From: Paracoccus shandongensis
GTDB lineage: Bacteria > Pseudomonadota > Alphaproteobacteria > Rhodobacterales > Rhodobacteraceae
Assembly (NCBI RefSeq): GCF_017315735.1
Contig: NZ_JAFLRK010000008.1
Location: 1-64,000, forward strand
Direction of reading: 5' to 3'
Length of the DNA stretch: 64,000 bases
A model generated the notes under the pieces. The model was given only the letters and a program-made list of their open reading frames with translations, was not told where the DNA came from and ran no database searches. Position numbers and translations under genes: made by a program. Within the stretch, counting starts at the first letter, position 1. Each line of letters opens with the position of its first letter. Below, piece after piece: positions 54,181 through 62,150 of this stretch.

Positions 54181-54638
54181 CCCATGAAGGGTGTGCGCTT
54201 GCCTTCACAGGCCGCCACCTAATCATCAAAGGTTAATTCAAGGCAAGATTGATAATGGCCCCGCCAATGCGCGCACACAGCGGGGCCGTCGCCCGAGGGC
54301 GACTAAAGAATACTAAGCCAAAAACCAACTAAATAATCCAGTAACATTTCCCTCCAATGGCTTAGCGTCTCACCTCAACTGCCCGCCCGGTTGACCACAG
54401 GCTGTGTGCTCGATCCCTGTGGTCTCGCTTACAGCCTGCTTCGGCCCCACCCTGTCCCTCCCAAGGTCGGGCCAGTGCGCGGCTGGACAACCGTGCTACC
54501 CGCAAGCGGGCGTTCCTTGACAACGGTTCACCCTGTCAACCACAAATGGTGGGTTTCTGAAGCAACTGCTCAGGTCGAGAGTGGGACGACGGTGCCGTTC
54601 TCGGCGCGACGGCTACGGGGATGAGACGTCAGTTCAAC
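54181..54638. other. Non-coding stretch with a 113-bp repeat copy
   Basis: About 460 bp without a convincing gene. It holds the first copy of a 113-bp repeat (54385-54497), whose partner lies at 56473-56585. An AT-rich stretch at 54305-54355 separates it from the terminator. Confidence 0.5.
54385..54497. repeat. 113-bp dispersed repeat, copy 1
   Basis: Starts gcccggttgaccacaggctg and ends gctggacaaccgtgct. The same 113-bp length and largely the same sequence occur at 56473-56585. Contains a small hairpin, ccacaggctg to ccctgtgg. Confidence 0.85.
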
Positions 54639-55094
54639 TCAGGTGGCGCGATCGTCCTTCGGGGAGCCCATGACGATGTAGGAGGTGATCGCATTGACGT
54701 GGGATCGGGTGCCCAGAACGTCGGTGTGGAAACGCTTGTAGTCCGACAGGTTAGCGCATTCGACCCGCAGGATGTATTCGAAGGCTCCGGCGATGTTGTG
54801 GCATTCCGTCACCTCACGGGCGATGGCCATGGCCCGCTCGAAGCCTTCCTGCGCCGCCTTGGTATGGGATGACAGGCCGACCATGACGTAGGCTGCGAAC
54901 CCTCGTCCCATCGCCTCCGGGTCCGTGACGACGCGGTAGCCCCGTATCACGCCGGCCCGTTCCAGCTCTTGAACGCGGCGGAGGCAGGCCGACGGGGACA
55001 GACCGATGCGCTCCGCAAGCTGCACGTTGCTGATGCGTGCCTCGCGGCGCAGTTCGCGCAATATTCGATGGTCAGTTTCGTCCAGCAGCGCCAT
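54639..55094 (-). CDS. Lrp/AsnC-family regulator
   Basis: 151 residues from ATG 55094. N-terminal AsnC-type winged helix (LDETDHRILRELRREARISN, RIGLSPSACLRRVQELERAG) and the C-terminal RAM domain (AYVMVGLSSHT, TECHNIAGAFEYILRVECAN). Divergent from a LysE-type exporter, an arrangement usual for such regulators, which sense an amino acid and switch on the exporter. Confidence 0.93.
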   Translation of the reverse strand: MALLDETDHRILRELRREARISNVQLAERIGLSPSACLRRVQELERAGVIRGYRVVTDPEAMGRGFAAYVMVGLSSHTKAAQEGFERAMAIAREVTECHNIAGAFEYILRVECANLSDYKRFHTDVLGTRSHVNAITSYIVMGSPKDDRAT

Positions 55095-55190
55095 TCGTTG
55101 TGCAGATACCGTAAAATGATCAACCTTTGGCGCCTCATTGCACCCTGGGCGCTGTAAGTTCGTCGCATTCCTTCCTTCAGGCAAGTCCTT

Positions 55191-55790
55191 ATGAGCTTCG
55201 CACTCCTCACCGCCCTTCTGGGTTTCGCGTTCGTCACCACCGTCACGCCGGGTCCGAACAACCTGATGCTGATGGCCTCGGGTGCGAACTTCGGTTTCCG
55301 CAGATCCGTGCCGCACATGTTGGGGATCTCCGGAGGCGTCTCGGCCATGGCCTTTCTCGTGGGAATGGGTCTGATGGCGGTGTTCGAGGCCGCTCCGATG
55401 CTCGGCATCGCGTTGCAGGTGGTGTCCGTCGTCTATCTGCTCTGGCTTGCCTACAAGATCGCGACAGCGGCCCCCTTGAAGGATCAGGCCGCGAACGCCC
55501 GTCCCATGAGCATGATTCAGGCAGCTGCTTTCCAATGGGTGAACCCAAAGGCGTGGGCGATGTGCCTGTCGGCCGTCACGCTCTATGCCCCCGACAGGAC
55601 GGTACTGTCGGTCGCCGTTGTGGCCGGCGCCTTTGCCGTGGTGTCCATGCCCGCGATCTCCCTGTGGGCATGGCTGGGAACAGTGATACGGCAATGGTTG
55701 TCGAACCCAACGCGGCTGCGGGTCTTCAACGGCCTCATGGCATTCCTGCTGGTCGCCTCGCTGTATCCAATCTTAAGTTTGGGAAGGTAG
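55191..55790 (+). CDS. LysE/RhtB-family exporter, copy 1
   Basis: 199 residues with about six hydrophobic segments. The family signature TPGPNNLMLMASGANFG is seen near residue 20, and WVNPKAWAMCLSAV in the middle. Exports amino acids or similar compounds across the inner membrane. The divergent Lrp-type gene probably controls it. Confidence 0.92.
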   Translation: MSFALLTALLGFAFVTTVTPGPNNLMLMASGANFGFRRSVPHMLGISGGVSAMAFLVGMGLMAVFEAAPMLGIALQVVSVVYLLWLAYKIATAAPLKDQAANARPMSMIQAAAFQWVNPKAWAMCLSAVTLYAPDRTVLSVAVVAGAFAVVSMPAISLWAWLGTVIRQWLSNPTRLRVFNGLMAFLLVASLYPILSLGR

Positions 55791-56230
55791 CCTTTCGCAA
55801 TGGCAGGACATGAATGTCCGAATTGGTTTCGACTTGTCAAATGTCCGAACCAGACCGGCCCACACATCGCTTCGCGAGGAGGATACCTTTATGACCACCG
55901 CCGGGCACATGGTTCCTTACAAGGTCGGCAACTGCCGCCGCAGAATGGGCTTCGGTAGGAAAGGCCGGGTGAAGAACGGTTGTCACCCCATGTGACCCGC
56001 AGGGCCGAGACTGGGCCGCTGGACTGACTTGTAGCGGCCCCGCTACAGGCTGGCTCGCGCCTGGCGCGGGCTTCTCCCGTATCTTCTTCTTAGACCGCGC
56101 GGCGACGGCAGAAGGATCAGAAAGGCAAGTCAGGGTACCATCCGTCTTGCAACATTCATAAATGCGACATGTTGCAGCAGTATGGGCTCAAGCTGTTCTT
56201 GGTCGACGTTTACAGTGGAGCCAGCCGGCG
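55791..56230. other. Non-coding stretch with repeat block
   Basis: About 440 bp. A short frame at 55810-55995 has no recognisable product. The block at 55994-56057 (acccgcagggccgagactgg ... acaggctggctcg) recurs at 62892-62952 with about 80 percent identity. Confidence 0.5.
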
Positions 56231-56440
56231 ATGACGCTAGAGGAAATGCAAAAGGTCGCAGACATTGTTGGCACAGCAGGTCACGGCAACGAGATTTTGG
56301 TAGGCCAGCTTATCGACCAACTGGCCGCTGCATTCCCAGAGTTTGACTTCTTTGAGGCGGAGTTGGACGAAAGTGAGCTGCCAGATGGAATGGATTATCG
56401 CCCGGTGAAGGTGTCCGTATCGTTGATGTCGCAAGGATAG
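56231..56440 (+). CDS. Small acidic hypothetical protein
   Basis: 69 residues from ATG 56231 (GGAG about 10 bases upstream). Acidic and probably mixed alpha/beta (LVGQLIDQLAAAFPEFDFFE, DGMDYRPVKVSVSL). Not a known family. Isolated between non-coding repeats. Confidence 0.5.
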   Translation: MTLEEMQKVADIVGTAGHGNEILVGQLIDQLAAAFPEFDFFEAELDESELPDGMDYRPVKVSVSLMSQG

Positions 56441-56472
56441 TAGCACGATAGCTTGGCCCTACTCGAATATTC

Positions 56473-56585
56473 GCCCGGTTGACCACAGGCTGTTCGCTAG
56501 ATCCCTGTGGTCTCGCGTACAGCCTGCTTCGGCGTCCCGCCTCCCCTCCCAAGGTCGGGCCAGCGCGAGGCTGGACAACCGTGCT
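56473..56585. repeat. 113-bp dispersed repeat, copy 2
   Basis: Same length and start and end as the block at 54385-54497, with scattered changes. It lies in a non-coding stretch, 56441-56893, which also holds the block at 56701-56789. Confidence 0.85.
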
Positions 56586-56700
56586 CCTGCCTCCATTTCT
56601 GTCGTTGTTATCCCCGGAATGATCCACGCAAATTGTGGATAACCGCGTCAGCGGTCCCGCCCGAAGAGACGAAGCGGGCGACACGGGAAAAGCCCACAAT

Positions 56701-56789
56701 GGAGGGGCAGGGGGTTAAGCTCAGGGCGATGGCCGGCGCCAGCCGGACGAAGTCTGGACCGCGGTCCCGGTCGAAGGACGGGATGCGGC
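56701..56789. repeat. Dispersed ~88-bp repeat, copy 1
   Basis: ggaggggcaggggg... through ggccggcgccagccggacg to gggatgcggc, matched at 62986-63072. In both places it lies just before a gene end or start. Contains the dyad ggccggcgcc. Confidence 0.75.
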
Positions 56790-56893
56790 AGATCATCCAC
56801 AGGATCAGAAAAGATTTTCGCCCTCTTTCCGTCTTTTCTGCACTGCCGTAAATGTGGCAGGGAGACTGCCACATCAATCACCAGTTGAATGTT

Positions 56894-57562
56894 ATGAATG
56901 CTCCCTTTCTGCCCGGCCAGCATCTGCTTTCGGCCGCCATCAGCACAGCAAGCCGTCTTGCTGCCAAGACCGGCGAGCTGCCGCACCTGAAAACAGTGGC
57001 CGAGGAGCTTCGGATCGAAGAGCATCTCCTCAAGCAGGTCATCTTCGACCGCGAGCATCTGCTTGTGGCGATGGCCGATGTCGCGCTGCAACGGCTGCTG
57101 CACACCATCACCCGGGAGGCCGCGCGGCAGTCATCACCTGTCGATCAGCTTGAGGCAATGGCTGTCGCCTATGTCGACTGGGCGCGTCTCTACCCGCAGG
57201 AGTTCCGGTTTGTCGGGGAAATGCCTGCTCGTGTTTTCGAGGCCCATCCCCGTCTTCTGCAATATGAGCAGTCGGTCCATGATCTTATCATGAAGATCCT
57301 TCAGCGTGCCCAGGAGCAAGGCTATCTTGATCCGGACGAGGACTTGGTCATGCTGCGGGCGATGAGCCATACTTACCTGTATGGCGTCATCACCAAGATG
57401 CTGCTTGGGGATCTGGCCCGCTGGACGCCCGGCTCAACTGACCAGGACGCCGCGCGAACGGCTGTGCAGGTGTTCAACAGAAGACTGTTCAAACCTGCGG
57501 CTTCATCTACTGATGCAAGAGCGGCAGGGGCAGGATCACATTCTCACGTGAGACCTGTCTAA
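56894..57562 (+). CDS. TetR-family regulator
   Basis: 222 residues from ATG 56894. The N-terminal helix-turn-helix is recognisable though divergent (AAISTASRLAAKTGELPHLK, VAEELRIEEHLLKQVIFDRE). The C-terminal part is helical (AYVDWARLYPQEFRFVGEM), as in TetR proteins with a WHG-like C-terminal domain. No divergent target gene is adjacent. The stop lies 4 bases inside the convergent gene. Confidence 0.75.
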   Translation: MNAPFLPGQHLLSAAISTASRLAAKTGELPHLKTVAEELRIEEHLLKQVIFDREHLLVAMADVALQRLLHTITREAARQSSPVDQLEAMAVAYVDWARLYPQEFRFVGEMPARVFEAHPRLLQYEQSVHDLIMKILQRAQEQGYLDPDEDLVMLRAMSHTYLYGVITKMLLGDLARWTPGSTDQDAARTAVQVFNRRLFKPAASSTDARAAGAGSHSHVRPV

Positions 57563-57804
57563 CCCTGCTCCGGGCCGCATTGCGCGTCAAAGGCTGCCAG
57601 CAGTTTTTCCAGGCCCAGCATGTCGCACAAGAACCTGACCGCTTCGGGGTCGTTCTCTTCGGCCTGAAAGGCGGTAGCATAGATATTGTCGGCCAGGGCC
57701 TTGAGGGCACGCGCCCGTTCGGCTGTAAGATTTTCTTCGGTCGACGCATATTCAATATCGGCGGCAGCATCACGGGCAGCCATGACGATTGCGGAGACGA
57801 TCAT
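57559..57804 (-). CDS. Small helical hypothetical protein
   Basis: 81 residues from ATG 57804; ATG 57783 gives 74. Acidic and helical (LTAERARALKALADNIYATA, AVRFLCDMLGLEKLLAAFD). Unknown family. The upstream frame to 58017 is shadow. Confidence 0.55.
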   Translation of the reverse strand: MIVSAIVMAARDAAADIEYASTEENLTAERARALKALADNIYATAFQAEENDPEAVRFLCDMLGLEKLLAAFDAQCGPEQG

Positions 57805-57885
57805 TGCAGATTTCCAGTCATTGCCTGCTCGTGTTGGGTAAGGTTTATGGTGCCCGACCTGACAGCGGAAAAGAAGGAATGGAAG

Positions 57886-58047
57886 ATGGCAAATGACGTG
57901 ATCCACAAGCTTGTGGGCTATCTTCGGCAGATCGAGATGCTGGCTGAGAAAGGCGATCTTGACGGTGTTCTGCTTGAGGCGCGTCTTGCCCTTCGTCTTT
58001 GCAATGCTCCGTCCCACAGCGACACGACCTCCGACGCCAAGGCGTGA
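57886..58047 (+). CDS. Small hypothetical protein (53 residues)
   Basis: 53 residues from ATG 57886; ATG 57847 gives 66. Predicted helical hairpin (VIHKLVGYLRQIEMLAEKGD, VLLEARLALRLC). Unknown family; similar in flavour to short plasmid-borne proteins of this region. Confidence 0.5.
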   Translation: MANDVIHKLVGYLRQIEMLAEKGDLDGVLLEARLALRLCNAPSHSDTTSDAKA

Positions 58048-58051
58048 GCTG

Positions 58052-58309
58052 CTACCCTTCGCGGACGAACACCCCGGCTGACGTCAGCGCCTGGATGAAC
58101 TCGGCCCTCGCCTGTTCGGCCGTCACGCTGCCTGCGGCAAAAGCGATGCAGGAACCGGCCGCCTGCTGGTAGGCAGGATCGGCCGGGTCGCATTGTTCCA
58201 TCAACGCCCCACCCATGCCGTTGGCATCATTGACGATGCGAAACCGGTTGTCGGTCTCCTGGTAGGCTACGGGCCGGATCGTGCGCAGCCCGCTTGCATG
58301 GCCCGCCAT
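58052..58309 (-). CDS. Hypothetical protein, 85 residues
   Basis: 85 residues. N-terminal ETDNRFRIVNDANGMGGALM and C-terminal VTAEQARAEFIQALTSAGV. It is followed at 4 bases distance by the upstream gene on the same strand, so they are probably one transcript. Family unknown. Confidence 0.55.
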   Translation of the reverse strand: MAGHASGLRTIRPVAYQETDNRFRIVNDANGMGGALMEQCDPADPAYQQAAGSCIAFAAGSVTAEQARAEFIQALTSAGVFVREG

Positions 58310-58313
58310 GATT

Positions 58314-58508
58314 TCAGTCCTCGGACAGCTTGCGCTCGACCTTGTTGCGGCTGTTGCCTTCGGACTTCACGGCGTCCCGCACCTCGTCCTTGGACACGTC
58401 CATCTTCTCGGCTTCATAGCGGACTTCGTGATCCTGTCCGGCTGCGACCTGACGGCGATCCTGGGCGCGGCCCCTGTTTGTCTGTTCCTGGGTCATCGTT
58501 GCGTCCAT
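58314..58508 (-). CDS. DUF3606-like small protein
   Basis: 64 residues, highly charged. The C-terminal half, EVRYEAEKMDVSKDEVRDAV then GNSRNKVERKL, fits the DUF3606 helix pattern, a family of short proteins common in alphaproteobacteria and on plasmids. Role unknown. Confidence 0.6.
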   Translation of the reverse strand: MDATMTQEQTNRGRAQDRRQVAAGQDHEVRYEAEKMDVSKDEVRDAVKSEGNSRNKVERKLSED

Positions 58509-58559
58509 ACCTGTGAAGGATCAACGCAGTCGTCTCTGCGATGTTTCCCCGACAGGGGA

Positions 58560-58859
58560 TCAGGCGCGGCGGCGCAGGATCACCAGATAGAGGAACATTC
58601 CCCAGGCAAAGAGGTCGAACACCCGCTGGATATAGACCAGCACGAGGTGCAGGCCCGTGCCGATGAGGGGCAGCAGCGTCAGCGCCTCGCCATGATAATA
58701 GAGCGACATGGCGAAGGCGACGTTCATCAGCAACAGCAGGACCGCCGCAGCCTTCAGCCCGCCGAGCTCAGTGGCGGGCGTGCCGTGCGCGAAGTGCAGG
58801 GCATCGACCGGCTGCAATACCAGGAAGCGGATGCGGCCCGTCAGGGTATCGGGTGGCAT
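58560..58859 (-). CDS. Small membrane protein
   Basis: 99 residues from ATG 58859, chosen as the upstream frame is shadow of vapB. Two or three hydrophobic segments (KAAAVLLLLMNVAFAMSLYY, LLPLIGTGLHLVLVYI, LFAWGMFLYLVIL). No family recognised. Confidence 0.55.
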   Translation of the reverse strand: MPPDTLTGRIRFLVLQPVDALHFAHGTPATELGGLKAAAVLLLLMNVAFAMSLYYHGEALTLLPLIGTGLHLVLVYIQRVFDLFAWGMFLYLVILRRRA

Positions 58860-58944
58860 GGCCTGAACCTCGCTCGGACTTGCCGACCATGATAGCACCG
58901 TATAGGCTAATTCGTAAATACTGTGCATACATATTAGGGCGCAC

Positions 58945-59172
58945 ATGGGCAAGTTATCCATCCGCGACGAAAGCGTGAACGATCTGGCGGAAACGCTGGC
59001 GGAGATGCTGGGGGTCACCAAGACAGAAGCGGTGCGGCAGGCGATCCAGAACGAGATCGAGCGCATCCGGTCCATGCCGACCATCGAGGACCAGATTGCC
59101 GCCCTGCAGGAGCGGGTGAAGAACTACGGCTTCAAGTCCGTGCACATCGTTCCGCCAAAGGGCAAACGCTGA
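58945..59172 (+). CDS. VapB-like ribbon-helix-helix antitoxin
   Basis: 75 residues. N-terminal LSIRDESVNDLAETLAEMLG and VTKTEAVRQAIQNEIERI form the ribbon-helix-helix of the PSK/VapB family. The end is basic. The stop shares a base with the toxin start. It would repress its own promoter and bind the PIN protein. Confidence 0.85.
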   Translation: MGKLSIRDESVNDLAETLAEMLGVTKTEAVRQAIQNEIERIRSMPTIEDQIAALQERVKNYGFKSVHIVPPKGKR

Positions 59173-59615
59173 TGTTCATTGATAGCTCTGCCTTCCTTGC
59201 CATCCTGGGCAACAGGTCTGACGCGGCCTTGCTGGTGGAAAAGATCAAGAACAGCCGCAAGCCGTGCAAGACCTCGGCCAGTGTTCGTCTCGATGTGGTC
59301 ATGGCTTTGGCCGAAAGCGGCGCGGACAGGCGCGGCGTCTCATCTGAGGCGGTTGAGCAGGCCACCGAGGTATTCGACAGCCTGCTTCAGATCCTGAAGG
59401 TCTATGAAATCGTGGTCAGCCCGCGCATCGCGGCTGACGGATGCAGGCTGGCGGCCCGCTTCGGCCAGGGAGCGGATCACCCGGCGAAACTGACGGTGCA
59501 GACCTGCCTCGCCCTTGCGGCCGCGGAGTCGCTGCACCTGCCGGTGCTGCACAGCAACCCGGCCATCGACAGGATCACGGAACAGGACTGGACGGCATGG
59601 CGGGCGGGGGAGTGA
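59172..59615 (+). CDS. VapC-like PIN-domain protein with altered active site
   Basis: 147 residues. It begins MFIDSSAFLAIL, with the first acidic residue Asp4, and SVRLDVVMALAES supplies a second acidic position. Where PIN toxins have a GDC-type motif, the sequence reads KLTVQTCLALAAAESL, without the Asp, and the later segment reads VLHSNPAID, with Asn where Asp is usual. RNase activity may therefore be reduced or lost. Context and length are those of a VapC toxin. Confidence 0.8.
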   Translation: MFIDSSAFLAILGNRSDAALLVEKIKNSRKPCKTSASVRLDVVMALAESGADRRGVSSEAVEQATEVFDSLLQILKVYEIVVSPRIAADGCRLAARFGQGADHPAKLTVQTCLALAAAESLHLPVLHSNPAIDRITEQDWTAWRAGE

Positions 59616-60085
59616 CGGGTGCGCGAAAGTCGCGCGGCAGTCTCAAGGTTCGGTGGTTCCGCCGCGCCGTGCCCTGGGGCACGGTCTATCTGACCTGCGA
59701 CGAGCGGTATCCGCAGCGGATCAAGATCGGCTTCACGCAGCGCAAGATGACCGAGCGGCGGCGCGAGCTGGCGCGCGGTTTCGAAAAGCGGCTTCTGATC
59801 GTGCAGACGATCCAGATGCCGCACGCTCATTGCCTTGAAAGCCGTTGCCTCAAGAGCGCGACACGGCTTGCGGATCGGGACTTTGCCAAATCGAGCGAAT
59901 GGTTCGTCCTGGGCGACGGCTTCACCCTCGATGATGTGGCGCAGACCATGCTCGACAATGCGCGGCGCCTTCGGCGGGAAGCCCGATGGAAACTGGCATG
60001 GCCCTCGCAGGGTCGGGTTACGGTCTTTGACTCTGGCTGGCGCAAGGACGGGCTGCGGCCGTCCGAGAAGTATGATCTGTCCTGA
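59597..60085 (+). CDS. GIY-YIG-like (T5orf172/MUG113-type) protein
   Basis: 162 residues from ATG 59597 (overlapping the vapC end by 19 bases); GTG 59612 is an alternative. The core VYLTCDERYPQRIKIGFTQ, then RRRELARGFEKRLLIVQTI and CLESRCLKSA, has the pattern of the T5orf172/MUG113 branch of GIY-YIG nucleases. It is possibly a DNA nuclease or a nucleic-acid binder. Tight overlap with vapBC suggests that the three form one unit. Confidence 0.7.
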   Translation: MAGGGVTGARKSRGSLKVRWFRRAVPWGTVYLTCDERYPQRIKIGFTQRKMTERRRELARGFEKRLLIVQTIQMPHAHCLESRCLKSATRLADRDFAKSSEWFVLGDGFTLDDVAQTMLDNARRLRREARWKLAWPSQGRVTVFDSGWRKDGLRPSEKYDLS

Positions 60086-60138
60086 CCGGGAACCCGCATT
60101 CCAACCCTACGTTGAGCGACACTCCCTCCCTGAGTCTC

Positions 60139-60166
60139 GCCCCGCCCCAAAGGGCGGGGCTTCTTC
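60139..60166 (+). terminator. Terminator of the vapBC-nuclease unit
   Basis: 9-bp GC stem (gccccgccc / gggcggggc) with a 4-base loop, followed by ttcttc. Located 50 bp after the plus-strand stop at 60085. Confidence 0.8.
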
Positions 60167-60289
60167 ATAGGCTGACGGCGCAGCCGTCTCCGCTTGGCCG
60201 CGAAAGCGGTTCCCGCGCGGATAGCGCGAGGCCGGGCAGGGCGGGGCCGGCTCGACGGCTCCACCCCGCCTGGTCAACCAGATCGACAC

Positions 60290-60312
60290 GTAAAAGCCCC
60301 GCTGCTGCGGGG
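60290..60312 (-). terminator. Terminator of the ardC operon
   Basis: Read on the minus strand: CCCCGC, loop AGCA, GCGGGG, then CTTTTA. Ten bases beyond the stop of the last ardC-operon gene. Confidence 0.75.
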
Positions 60313-60321
60313 ACCGGGGGG

Positions 60322-60489
60322 TTAGATCGCAGCGATAAGCCGCTCTCCGCGTGTGGGGTGCATTTCGTAAATCAGAACCTCGATGCCGAGGCGGGCGGCG
60401 CGGCGTTGGCCGCGCCGCTCCGCTTCGGCCAAGGTGGCGCAGATGATGGGCAGGTCGTCGGGATCGTCCCGGATCTCGTAGGTGGTCAA
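60322..60489 (-). CDS. Small protein, third gene of the ardC operon
   Basis: 55 residues starting at TTG 60489, where GGGAG stands 7 bases upstream and the start overlaps the previous stop (TTGA). Sequence TTYEIRDDPDDLPIICATLA then GIEVLIYEMHPTRGERLI. Cytoplasmic. No family recognised. The coupled start argues that it is real. Confidence 0.6.
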   Translation of the reverse strand: MTTYEIRDDPDDLPIICATLAEAERRGQRRAARLGIEVLIYEMHPTRGERLIAAI

Positions 60490-60665
60490 AGCGTGACTCC
60501 CGGCTTGAGATTTCCGGCCGCGTCCAGCCAGCCGCGTGCTGTGGCGCAATCCATGCAGATGCAGGTGCCAGATCCCTCGACCACAACCGGCGCAAGATAG
60601 ACCCAAGGGTTGCTCCTGCCGCATTTGCGGCAGGACAGGGCGGGCAAGGGGTGGGGGCCGCTCAT
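60486..60665 (-). CDS. Small zinc-ribbon-like protein, second gene of the ardC operon
   Basis: 59 residues from ATG 60665, overlapping the ardC stop (ATGA). Starts MSGPHPLPALSCRKCGR with a CxxC, and later has TCICMDC with a further set, so a zinc ribbon of four or five cysteines is likely. The stop overlaps the start of the third gene. Function unknown; probably acts with the antirestriction protein. Confidence 0.65.
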   Translation of the reverse strand: MSGPHPLPALSCRKCGRSNPWVYLAPVVVEGSGTCICMDCATARGWLDAAGNLKPGVTL

Positions 60666-61552
60666 GCGGCAGCCCCTTCTTCTTTCTCAGCGGGCTTGCC
60701 TTTTGCCAGCCATTCGGCCGCCTTCTGCGCCTCACTGGCGGCTTTGAAGATCAGCCGCTTGTCGTCCTTCAGGGCGCGTAACCAGCTTTGGACATAAGCG
60801 CCGGATTGCTCAAAATCGGGGGTCAGGCCAAGCCGGGCGCAAGTCATGCAGTTGCCAATCTCGGCAATCAGTTCCTCGAACGCATAAGCCTTGCGGTCGG
60901 TGAAGCGGCCAAGCCGGTCAAGGCGGCTCTTGTGGCCGGTCCAATGCGTGGCCTCATGGGCGAGCGTGGCATAAAATCCAGCGGCGCTGTGGAAGGTCGC
61001 AATCGGCGGCATGTGGATGAAGTCCTCGGCGGGGTTGTAGAAGGCTTGCGGCTCGTCGCTGGTGCGAATGTCCGCGCCGGTCGCCGCAAAGAAAGCGTCA
61101 AGGGCGGGGTCGGCCTCGGTGCCAAGGTCATGGGCAGGCTCGGCGGGGGTGCCGTAGTATTCTGCGGGCAAGCCGTCGATCTGCTCGGCGTTAAAGACGC
61201 GATAGGCTTTCAGGTAGGGCAGGCGGCGTTCCTCGCCCGTTTCCGCGTCCTCGCGTTCAAAGGTGCCGTATTTGACAACGGTTGACGATTTCTCGCCCTT
61301 GCGGACCTGTCCGCCTGCCTCTTGGGCCTGCTTGTAGGTGAACCAACGGGCGGCGCGGTAGCCTTTGGCATCGGCGGCAAGCCACAACATCAGGACGTTG
61401 ATGCCGGAATAGGGTTCGCCGTTGCTGCGCAGCGGGAAGGGTGCGCCGCCCTTGTCGCCGGTCCACGGCTTGCGCCATGCCGGAGTACCCGCCTCAATGC
61501 TGGCAATGATGCTGTCGGTGACGTGGGCGTAGAGGTCGAACGTGTCAGCCAT
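60662..61552 (-). CDS. ardC: ArdC-like antirestriction protein
   Basis: 296 residues from ATG 61552, after AGGAGG of the leader repeat. ArdC/DUF1738 N-terminal domain (HVTDSIIASIEAGTPAWRKP, GGAPFPLRSNGEPYSGINVL) binds single-stranded DNA. The C-terminal metallopeptidase-like domain has the HEATHW zinc motif. Such proteins protect entering plasmid DNA against host restriction and are typical of the leading region. The shared leader with the 53620 operon suggests the two are expressed together during entry. Confidence 0.93.
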   Translation of the reverse strand: MADTFDLYAHVTDSIIASIEAGTPAWRKPWTGDKGGAPFPLRSNGEPYSGINVLMLWLAADAKGYRAARWFTYKQAQEAGGQVRKGEKSSTVVKYGTFEREDAETGEERRLPYLKAYRVFNAEQIDGLPAEYYGTPAEPAHDLGTEADPALDAFFAATGADIRTSDEPQAFYNPAEDFIHMPPIATFHSAAGFYATLAHEATHWTGHKSRLDRLGRFTDRKAYAFEELIAEIGNCMTCARLGLTPDFEQSGAYVQSWLRALKDDKRLIFKAASEAQKAAEWLAKGKPAEKEEGAAA

Positions 61553-61556
61553 GTGT

Positions 61557-62068
61557 GGCCTCCTTGTGGTGCTGCCCTTTGCCGGTCTGGTGCCGGATGA
61601 TCGGGCGGGGTTTCTGGCGAGGAAGCGCGAAGCGCGCGCCTCTCCTGAAACCCTGCCTCCCGGCGAGGGCAGGAGGGGGACCCAGGCAAGGCTGTCCGTA
61701 GGGGCGAAGGGGAGGGGGATCACCCGGCCTGCACGGAGCCGCAGGCGGAGGAAGGCCGGGGAAACCCTTTCGCCCCGTCAAGCGGACGGCCTTGCGTGGG
61801 GGAACCGGCGGTTCCCATGAACGGACACGCGCCCTTCGCGCGTGGCCCCACAAAGGGCCGGGGCGTTCGGCTCGACCGAATCCCCCGGCCAGGCGCGGTC
61901 CCGCGCCTTTGCCGCGATCACCGCGCCTCGCGCGGGGCTCTCTCCATCATCATCGGGGCCGCAGCTATCCAGCCTGCCGCCCGCTTCGAGGCGGCGGGCC
62001 TCGCAGGGCGGCGAGCGGAACGCGCCCATCAAAGAGCGAAGGGAAGCGAGCCGCCTTGTGGGAAGGTT
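61557..62068 (-). repeat. Leader repeat, copy 2 (upstream of ardC)
   Basis: About 510 bp, nearly the same as 53624-54140. On the minus strand it reads into the ribosome-binding site of ardC. Reading frames in it are not conserved between copies, since indels shift them. It is duplicated DNA placed identically with respect to two operons, which suggests a regulatory role. Confidence 0.85.
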
Positions 62069-62150
62069 CGGCCCCTGTCACCCGCCCGGCTTTATGCCAA
62101 GGTCAGGCTAGCGACGCTTTGAGCCCAATGCCGCCATTCGTCTTTTTTAA

